The notes under the pieces: generated by a model | Seen by the model: the letters and a program-made list of their open reading frames with translations, nothing else | Database searches by the model: none | Told to the model about the DNA's origin: nothing | Shown: positions 6,167 through 11,208 of the stretch, in pieces | How positions within the stretch are numbered: the first letter of the stretch is position 1 | Layout: each line of letters starts with the position of its first letter | Position numbers and translations under genes: made by a program | Source: JAWWBS01 sp033720815 | GTDB lineage: Bacteria; Pseudomonadota; Gammaproteobacteria; Natronospirales; JAJUFS01 | Direction of reading: 5' to 3' | Length of the DNA: 11,208 nt | NCBI GenBank assembly: GCA_033720815.1 | Contig: JAWWBT010000076.1 | Coordinates: 1-11,208, forward strand

Positions 6167-7240
6167 TCAGGTAACGCGACGCAGGAACGCGGCGGCTATC
6201 AGTGCGGCGACTGCCGTGGGAAGAATCGCTGCAACTGCGGGGTTCATTCCGAACACGACACCGCTGTGACCAAGCATCAAATTCACCACGTAGAACGCGA
6301 CGCCGACCAGCACACCCATTACAACGCGTTGCCCGTTACCCACTGAACGCAGCGGCCCGAACACGAACGGCAGTGCCAGCAATACCATGACCATCACGCT
6401 GAACGGCGTAATTACGCGCGTCCAGAATACCTGCCAGTACTTGCGCGTACTGAGACCGTTCGCTTCGAGATAATCGATATAGTCCAGCAACCGCACAGTC
6501 GACATGATGTCCGGGGCAATCACGAACAGGCGCAGGAAATCCGGGCTCAGCGTGGTCTGCCACGGCTGGCTTTCACGCCGCATGATTTCCACGCGCTCAC
6601 CCTCGAAACGGCTTTCGCGCAATTTCTGGAGAACCCAGCGGCCATCAATGAACTCTGCCGTTTCCGCCTCGGTAATCCGTTCGACCTCATTGTCTTCGCT
6701 CATCTCGACAATGCGAATCCCGGCCAGCTTCTCCTCGGTAATCATTTGCCGGACATTAAGGAAGACATCATCGTCACGCGCCCACACGCCACCACGCGCG
6801 ATGTAACTGACCTGGTTAAGGCGAGTCGAAGCCTTCAGCTGCTTCGCATGCTGCTCCGCCGGGGGCGCCACCAGTTCACCGAGCCCGAGGCAGAGCAGCG
6901 CCAGCACCAGGCCACCCACCAGGCTTGCTCCCGCGAGCTGGAAGATGGAAACACCCGAAGCCCGCATCACGGTCAGTTCGTTACTCGACGCCATCGCACC
7001 GAGACCGATCAGCGAGCCCAGCAACACGCTCATCGGGAAAAGCTCGTACACCTGTTGCGGCATGCTGAGCACGGTGAACTGGATCGCCTCGACCATGCCG
7101 TAGTTGTTGTGGAAGTCATCGAACTGCGCGACCAGCGCAAGGAATGCACTCAACGCCATGAGCAAGAGGGCCACCATCAAGGTGCCACCGATCACATGGC
7201 GGGCAATATAGCGGCCGATGATCATCATGCTTGCACTCAT
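6167..7240 (-). CDS. lptG: LPS export ABC transporter permease LptG
   Basis: LptG is one of the two inner-membrane permeases of LptB2FG, which extracts lipopolysaccharide from the inner membrane and passes it to the LptC/LptA bridge. The 357-aa protein has three N-terminal membrane helices (about 14-38, 65-84 and 100-121) and a periplasmic beta-jellyroll domain (about 130-260). Three C-terminal helices follow. YELFPMSVLLGSLIGLG and SNELTVMRASGVS (85-97) match the LptG region that contacts the LptB ATPase. GELVAPPAEQHAKQ is also typical. The ATG at 7240-7238 overlaps the lptF stop (ATGA). Two further Met residues at positions 5 and 6 could be alternative starts. Length is normal (E. coli about 360). 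The ATPase LptB is not in this window. Confidence 0.95.
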   Translation of the reverse strand: MSASMMIIGRYIARHVIGGTLMVALLLMALSAFLALVAQFDDFHNNYGMVEAIQFTVLSMPQQVYELFPMSVLLGSLIGLGAMASSNELTVMRASGVSIFQLAGASLVGGLVLALLCLGLGELVAPPAEQHAKQLKASTRLNQVSYIARGGVWARDDDVFLNVRQMITEEKLAGIRIVEMSEDNEVERITEAETAEFIDGRWVLQKLRESRFEGERVEIMRRESQPWQTTLSPDFLRLFVIAPDIMSTVRLLDYIDYLEANGLSTRKYWQVFWTRVITPFSVMVMVLLALPFVFGPLRSVGNGQRVVMGVLVGVAFYVVNLMLGHSGVVFGMNPAVAAILPTAVAALIAAAFLRRVT

Positions 7241-8352
7241 GCGGCCGCCCTCCGGTCACCCAGCCAGTTCCGCAAGGTCCATCCTTCCAGGCTCGCGACC
7301 TGCCAGGCCAGTACCAGCGCAACGAATGCGTGCACACCCCACAAGCCGATCGATGGCGTGAGCTTGCCCTGCTCCACCCACACCTGCGCAACACCCAGCA
7401 GGTTGGAGTAGACGGCATAGATGAGGATACCGATGACCAGTCGACCGTAGCGTCCTTCGCGTGGGCGCGTTCGCGACAACGGTACCGACAGCAATGCAAG
7501 CAGGAGTGCCATCACTGGCTGCGAAATCCGCCACTGCCATTCCGCGACATGTGAAAGCTCGTCTGATTGCAGCAGTTCAAGTGTCGGCACGCCGTCGAGT
7601 CGCTGCGATGCGACGTCCGGCTCCGACTGCCGGATGAGGATGCCGTGCTCACCGAAATTAACCCTGCTGTAGCCCGGTGCGCCCGGCTCGCCATCGAAAC
7701 GCTCACCGTTCTCGAGAATGAGGTATCGCTGGCCGGTTTCCGGATCGGTCACCTGCTCCCCGCGGCGCGCCGTGACGGTGCTGTCCTCGCCATCATCCTG
7801 GGCGCGGTACACGAAAACTTCTTCCAGGCTGCCATCCTCGTTGACGGTCTTGGCATAGAAGGCCACATCACCGTTCTTCGAAGTGCGGAAGCGGCCCGAT
7901 TCGAACATGCCGATTTCGGCTTCCTTTTCCGCCTTTGCCCGGTTCTCCAGCAATTGCTTCGCGGCCCACGGCCCGGCATAGAGACTGAGGACACAAAGGA
8001 TGGCCACCGCCAGCAGCGCCAGCTTGGTCACCGGACGATAAAGCTGCCTTGTCCCGACACCACAGGCCGCCATCGCGGTCATTTCCGAATCGCGGTACAG
8101 GCGGCCGAAAGCCGTCATCAGTCCAAGAAAAAGTGCGACAGGAATCAGCGTGCCGAGAAATCCGACCACCGACAGGCCCAGCAGCGTGAATACCCAGTCG
8201 GCCGGGAGCTTGCCGGCAGCCGCATCACCGAGGAAACGGGCGAACCGGTGGCTCAGGATGATCGCCAGCAACACGCCCAGCACGCCGATCCAGCCGACGA
8301 AAGCCTCGCGTCGCAGGTAGCGGTCTATGATCCTCGCAGGGTTGCGTTTCAC
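7237..8352 (-). CDS. lptF: LPS export ABC transporter permease LptF
   Basis: LptF pairs with LptG as the second permease of the LPS extractor LptB2FG. From the GTG at 8352-8350 the protein has 371 residues (E. coli about 366) and begins MKRNPARIIDRYLRREAF, like known LptF N-termini. It has a first helix (about 17-36), PVALFLGLMTAFGRLYRDSE, and EMTAMAACGVG at the ATPase-contact helix. LYAGPWAAKQ precedes the periplasmic domain. The final helices include LSVPLSRTRPREGRYGRLV. The frame stays open to an ATG at 8442, but those 30 extra residues are unlike the family, and the GTG is preceded by an AGGA ribosome site 9 bases upstream. It is first in the lptF-lptG operon and divergent from pepA. Confidence 0.94.
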   Translation of the reverse strand: MKRNPARIIDRYLRREAFVGWIGVLGVLLAIILSHRFARFLGDAAAGKLPADWVFTLLGLSVVGFLGTLIPVALFLGLMTAFGRLYRDSEMTAMAACGVGTRQLYRPVTKLALLAVAILCVLSLYAGPWAAKQLLENRAKAEKEAEIGMFESGRFRTSKNGDVAFYAKTVNEDGSLEEVFVYRAQDDGEDSTVTARRGEQVTDPETGQRYLILENGERFDGEPGAPGYSRVNFGEHGILIRQSEPDVASQRLDGVPTLELLQSDELSHVAEWQWRISQPVMALLLALLSVPLSRTRPREGRYGRLVIGILIYAVYSNLLGVAQVWVEQGKLTPSIGLWGVHAFVALVLAWQVASLEGWTLRNWLGDRRAAA

Positions 8353-8545
8353 GGTGATTTTTCCTGTCGGCGCGCTCGTCCGGTAGAATGGCGCCAGTTG
8401 TTGTTCGAAGCGCGGGGCACCCAGCCCCGACGTGGCCGCCATGATAACGCATGCGGCGGCCCCGGTTTCGAACCGGCGGCCGTGGTTCCGGACCGGAGCC
8501 GCGGGACCGTCCCGACCTCATTCAATCAGCAAGCAGGAGTCATCC
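8353..8545. promoter_or_regulatory. Divergent lptF/pepA intergenic region with -10 box and three inverted repeats
   Basis: The 193 bp between the chosen starts holds a plus-strand TAGAAT (8384-8389), a plausible -10 for pepA; its -35 is poor. Between it and pepA lie three short perfect inverted repeats. They are CGGGGC-accca-GCCCCG (8413-8429), CCGGTT-tcg-AACCGG (8462-8476) and CGGGA-ccg-TCCCG (8502-8514 with flanking pair). They would fall in the pepA 5' leader. The pepA ribosome site AGGAG is at 8535-8539. I cannot place the lptF promoter with confidence. Confidence 0.45.
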
Positions 8546-10024
8546 ATGCATTTTACTGTCAAGACTGACGCCCTCACCGAGATTACCGCCGAGTGCGCCA
8601 TCGTCGGCATTTACGAAGGAAGCGAACTCGGCAAGGCCGCGAAGGATTTCGATGCGAAATCCAAGGGCGCCCTGAAGGACGCCATGAAGGAAACCGGCTT
8701 CAAGGGCAAGCAGGGCCAGATGCAGCTCGTGCTGAAGGTGCCGAATGTTGCCCCGACCCGCGTGCTGCTCGTCGGCCTCGGCAAGCGCAACCAGCTGGAT
8801 GACATCAAGCTCGCTCGCGCCTCCCAGGCGACCGCCAAGTACCTGCGCGACACCGCGATCAAGAGCGCCGTGTACACCCTGCACACCGAGGCTTCCGACA
8901 CCACGCGCGGCGCGCGTGATGGCGTGGCCGCCCTGCACTACGGCTTCTACAAGTTCGAGGAATGCCGCGGCAAGCAGTACAAGAAGGAAACGCCGGCACT
9001 GAAGAAGATCCTCGTCGCTGCCGACAAGAAGGACGCCACCGCGATCCGCAAGGCCGTGAAGGAAGGCGACGCCATCGGCATCGGCGTGAAGTTCACGCGC
9101 GACCTCGGCAACCTGCCGGGCAACTACTGCACGCCGTCCTACCTCGCCACCGAGGCGAAGAAGATGGGCCGTGCCTACGAGAACCTGAAGGTTTCCGTGC
9201 TCGACGAGAAAAAGATGAAGGAACTCGGCATGGGTTCGCTGCTCTCCGTCTCGAAGGGTTCGCGCGAGCCGGCCAAGCTGATCATCTTCGAATACAAGGG
9301 CGGCAAGAAGAACGAAGCCCCGCACGCCATCGTCGGCAAGGGCCTGACCTTCGACGCGGGCGGCATCTCGCTGAAGCCGGGTCCGGGCATGGACGAAATG
9401 AAATACGACATGTGCGGCGGCGCGAGTGTCTTCGGCACCATCAAGTCGCTGTGCGAAATGGGCGCGAAGAAGAACGTCATCGGTGTGGTGCCGGCCTCCG
9501 AGAACCTGCCGGACGGCGATGCCAACAAGCCGGGCGACATCGTCACCAGCATGTCGGGCCAGACCATCGAAATCCTCAACACCGATGCCGAAGGTCGCCT
9601 GATCCTCTGTGACGCGCTGACCTACACCGAGCGCTTCAAGCCGGCATCCGTCATCGACATCGCCACGCTGACCGGCGCCTGCGTTGTCGCACTGGGCTCG
9701 CACGCCACCGGCCTGCTGGGCAACGACGACGGCGTGATCAACTCGTTGAAGACCGCCGCCGACAAGTCCGGTGACCGCGTCTGGCAGCTGCCGCTGTGGG
9801 AAGAATACGACCGCCAGCTGGATTCCCCGTTCGCCGACATGCAGAACATCGGCGGCAAGGAAGCCGGCACGATTACCGCGGGTTGCTTCCTTGCGCGCTT
9901 CACCAAGAAGTTCAAGTGGGCGCACCTCGATGTCGCCGGTACGGCATGGAATTCCGGTTCGTCCGAGAAGACCGCCACCGGTCGCCCGGTGCCGCTGCTG
10001 GTCCGTTACCTGCTCGACGCATAA
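8546..10024 (+). CDS. pepA: Leucyl aminopeptidase (peptidase family M17)
   Basis: PepA removes N-terminal residues from peptides in the cytoplasm. In E. coli it also binds DNA, in XerCD recombination at cer and in carAB control. The 492-aa protein (E. coli 503) has an N-terminal macro-like domain and a C-terminal dizinc catalytic domain. All key residues are present with a constant offset of 5 from E. coli: K265 and D270 (GKGLTFDAGG), K277, D288, D347, E349 and R351 in the signature NTDAEGRL. The ATG at 8546 has AGGAG 6 bases upstream and gives the normal N-terminus; the open frame back to 8432 is non-coding leader. The protein is unusually rich in lysine, almost always AAG, a strong codon bias that suggests high expression. 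It is first gene of pepA-holC-101 aa. DNA-binding ability cannot be judged here. Confidence 0.96.
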   Translation: MHFTVKTDALTEITAECAIVGIYEGSELGKAAKDFDAKSKGALKDAMKETGFKGKQGQMQLVLKVPNVAPTRVLLVGLGKRNQLDDIKLARASQATAKYLRDTAIKSAVYTLHTEASDTTRGARDGVAALHYGFYKFEECRGKQYKKETPALKKILVAADKKDATAIRKAVKEGDAIGIGVKFTRDLGNLPGNYCTPSYLATEAKKMGRAYENLKVSVLDEKKMKELGMGSLLSVSKGSREPAKLIIFEYKGGKKNEAPHAIVGKGLTFDAGGISLKPGPGMDEMKYDMCGGASVFGTIKSLCEMGAKKNVIGVVPASENLPDGDANKPGDIVTSMSGQTIEILNTDAEGRLILCDALTYTERFKPASVIDIATLTGACVVALGSHATGLLGNDDGVINSLKTAADKSGDRVWQLPLWEEYDRQLDSPFADMQNIGGKEAGTITAGCFLARFTKKFKWAHLDVAGTAWNSGSSEKTATGRPVPLLVRYLLDA

Positions 10025-10027
10025 GGC

Positions 10028-10447
10028 GTGACTCGCGTCGATTTCTACATCAGCCAGGAAGCTGCTCCCGGAACCCGGGAGCAGCTCGCCTGCCGTCTTG
10101 CCGAAAAGGCCTACAAGCTCGGGCATGACGTGTTCATCCACACCGCCTCGCAACAGGATGCGAAGCGCGTGGATGAGCTGCTGTGGAGTTTTCGAGACGG
10201 GAGTTTCGTGCCGCACGACGTCACGCACGAGGCCGGGCCCGCGAAGGTGAGCATTGGCGCGGGCGACGAACCAACACACACCCCGCACCTGCTGATCAAC
10301 CTGGCCGCAGAAGTGCCCTCGTATTTCAGCCGCTTTGAACGCGTGGCAGAGATCGTCGACGGGATTGAAGACAACAAGGCCGCCGGGCGGGAACGCTACA
10401 AGTTCTACAAGGATCGGGGCTACGAGCTGGGAACGAACAATTTATGA
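10028..10447 (+). CDS. holC: DNA polymerase III subunit chi
   Basis: Chi is the clamp-loader accessory subunit that links the polymerase III holoenzyme to single-strand-binding protein, normally through its partner psi (HolD). The 139-aa protein (E. coli 147) has the family start RVDFYI and an EKAYKLGHDVFIHTAS helix-strand. It also carries the diagnostic block DELLWSFRDGSFVPHDV, followed by HLLINLAAEVPSYFSRFERV and a C-terminal FYKDRGYEL. The start is GTG at 10028, 3 bp after the pepA stop. The ribosome site is weak (AAGG overlapping the stop), so translation may depend on coupling with pepA. The stop overlaps the next gene's ATG (ATGA). The pepA-holC-valS order is the same as in E. coli. No holD-like gene is identified by sequence in the window. 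Confidence 0.93.
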   Translation: MTRVDFYISQEAAPGTREQLACRLAEKAYKLGHDVFIHTASQQDAKRVDELLWSFRDGSFVPHDVTHEAGPAKVSIGAGDEPTHTPHLLINLAAEVPSYFSRFERVAEIVDGIEDNKAAGRERYKFYKDRGYELGTNNL

Positions 10448-10749
10448 GCCGCAAGAACGATCCGGAATTCGGCGACATCCCCGAGCTGGACGACATCGTC
10501 CACGAGCACGAGGCGCCAGGCGCCAAGCCGCCGCCGAACCTCGACCTCTTCGGCGATGCCAGCCTCGACCCCTCGGAGCTGCGCGACGCGCTGGTGGCAC
10601 GCATCCAAGACGAAATGGACACCGTTGTTGTCGATATCCGCGCCGAACTGGACGCTATCGTGCAGGAACGCCTCGAAAAACACCTACGATCCCGCCTTGA
10701 AACGCTGATCGACGAAATCCTCGCCGAACGCAGCAACCGCAAGAAGTGA
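10444..10749 (+). CDS. Small acidic coiled protein coupled to holC, function unknown
   Basis: I do not recognise a named family for this 101-aa protein. The N-terminus (1-30) is acidic and probably disordered (DPEFGDIPELDDIVHEHE). A proline-rich linker PPP leads to NLDLF (32-36), which resembles the sliding-clamp-binding consensus QL[S/D]LF. Residues about 42-98 look like one or two long amphipathic helices with heptad-like spacing (LRDALVARIQDEM, ELDAIVQERLEKHL, LETLIDEILAE), ending in a basic tail. No signal peptide, membrane segment or cysteine is present. The ATG overlaps the holC stop by 4 bp, so it is translationally coupled to the chi subunit, which suggests a replisome-related role. 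A psi analogue or clamp/chi adaptor is possible but unproven. Confidence 0.8.
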   Translation: MSRKNDPEFGDIPELDDIVHEHEAPGAKPPPNLDLFGDASLDPSELRDALVARIQDEMDTVVVDIRAELDAIVQERLEKHLRSRLETLIDEILAERSNRKK

Positions 10750-10750
10750 T

Positions 10751-11002
10751 TCAGGCCTCGGCAGCCCTGCGCCGCTTACGCCACGCGTACACCGCAACCG
10801 CCGGCAGCGGTATCCAGAAGCTGTGATAGATCATCGTGCCGACTGGCTCATACAGCCAGTCCAGCAGGCAGAACGCCGCCGTCAGCCCGAAGAAGGCCTC
10901 CAGGTAATACCGGTAAGGTGATTCCGGCAGCTTCTCGAAACAGGCTCCGAGCAGGAAAACCAGCGCCAGCACGCCGGCAAGCATAATTGGATTCTCGGCC
11001 AT
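10751..11002 (-). CDS. Small hydrophobic membrane protein, function unknown
   Basis: The 83-aa product begins MAENPIMLAGVLALVFLLGA and has three likely membrane segments (about 6-22, 33-50 and 57-74). It ends in a strongly basic WRKRRR tail, which by the positive-inside rule stays in the cytoplasm. The ATG at 11002-11000 is preceded on the minus strand by a GGGGG ribosome-site-like run. Its stop lies one base past the stop of the convergent 101-aa gene, so transcription from the two sides must meet here. No terminator is visible at the junction. It sits between the holC operon and valS, where E. coli has no gene. I find no family I can name. The hydrophobic pattern and the ribosome site make a real gene likely. 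Confidence 0.65.
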   Translation of the reverse strand: MAENPIMLAGVLALVFLLGACFEKLPESPYRYYLEAFFGLTAAFCLLDWLYEPVGTMIYHSFWIPLPAVAVYAWRKRRRAAEA

Positions 11003-11021
11003 TTAACCCCCGATATGGCGA

Positions 11022-11043
11022 CCGTCGCTCCCCACGGCGACGG
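11022..11043. other. Inverted repeat between the small membrane gene and valS
   Basis: CCGTCGC (11022-11028) and GCGACGG (11037-11043) form a perfect 7-bp stem with an 8-nt loop. It lies in the divergent spacer, about 20 bases before the membrane-protein start on the minus strand. It could be part of that gene's leader or an operator. No T-run follows on either strand, so it is not a standard terminator. Confidence 0.4.
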
Positions 11044-11098
11044 CTTTCCGCGATGCTAGCAAGCCCGGCCGGCACGGGCCACCGCGCCTCTCATACGT

Positions 11099-11120
11099 TA
11101 TACTTGCCCGCTTTTCGGGC
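11099..11120 (+). promoter_or_regulatory. Candidate valS promoter (-10) and leader hairpin
   Basis: TATACT at 11099-11104 matches the -10 consensus at 5 of 6 positions; no good -35 is visible. Directly after it, GCCCG-cttt(t)-CGGGC (11106-11120) can form a 5-bp hairpin at about the start of the transcript. The leader to the valS ATG is then about 65 bases. No T-box or peptide-based attenuator is apparent. Confidence 0.4.
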
Positions 11121-11175
11121 GGCACTTTCATCGCCGCCTGTCGATGACAAAGCGACGGGACAAGTGACGAACACC

Positions 11176-11208
11176 ATGGAAAAGACCTACGAACCGAGCG
11201 AGATCGAA
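11176..11208 (+). CDS. valS: Valyl-tRNA synthetase, first 11 codons only
   Basis: ValS charges tRNA-Val with valine and is an essential class I synthetase. Only the N-terminus MEKTYEPSEIE is in the window. It closely matches the E. coli ValS start (MEKTYNPQDIE). Position downstream of pepA-holC is the same as in E. coli, which supports the call. The ribosome site is weak (GGGAC about 20 bases upstream is too far). Catalytic motifs lie beyond the window edge. Confidence 0.88.
   Translation, partial: MEKTYEPSEIE

Noticed and set aside
8353..8442. Longer lptF start at the 8442 ATG
   Set aside because: The 30 added residues do not resemble LptF, which begins near the IIDRYL segment, and they cover the likely pepA -10 region.
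7567..8568. 333-codon plus-strand frame antisense to lptF
   Set aside because: Composition is typical of an antisense shadow, while lptF aligns over its full length with its family.
8540..10288. 582-codon open frame on the minus strand
   Set aside because: Antisense to pepA and holC, with a His/Val/Gly-rich translation lacking any motif; pepA has complete catalytic residues.

Overview
The window looks like a chromosomal segment of a fairly GC-rich gammaproteobacterium. The order lptG-lptF / pepA-holC-valS, with lptGF divergent from pepA, is the classic gammaproteobacterial arrangement. The pcnB-folK pair, an extra deoxynucleoside kinase and a GlyGly-CTERM secreted peptidase suggest a Xanthomonadales- or Wenzhouxiangella-like lineage. 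That placement is inference; no rRNA or other marker fixes it.

Left block (1-2468, minus strand): pcnB (poly(A) polymerase), folK (folate pathway) and a deoxynucleoside kinase cut by the window edge. Each start overlaps the previous stop, so the three are probably one transcript. A short divergent intergenic region follows, with a TATAAT box for tRNA-Glu(CTC). The tRNA's last 8 bases begin a 31-bp tandem repeat of nearly three units, each able to form a small hairpin.

Middle block (2840-6151, plus strand): an unrecognised exported, helix-rich protein overlaps by 4 bp a secreted M14 zinc carboxypeptidase. The peptidase has an intact active site and a C-terminal GlyGly-CTERM-like anchor. A small RDD-family membrane protein follows. 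The first two genes look like an accessory secreted-proteolysis module beside conserved housekeeping genes.

Right block: lptG and lptF (minus strand, 4-bp overlap) encode the two permease subunits of the lipopolysaccharide exporter LptB2FG. Divergently, pepA (leucyl aminopeptidase), holC (polymerase III chi) and a 101-aa protein of unknown function run without gaps. The 101-aa protein carries a sliding-clamp-binding-like pentapeptide. An 83-aa membrane protein faces this operon, and the first 11 codons of valS end the window.

No insertion sequence, CRISPR array, phage gene or toxin-antitoxin pair is visible. The points most worth a second look are the tRNA-derived tandem repeat, the 101-aa protein coupled to holC, and the coupled exported protein/carboxypeptidase pair.
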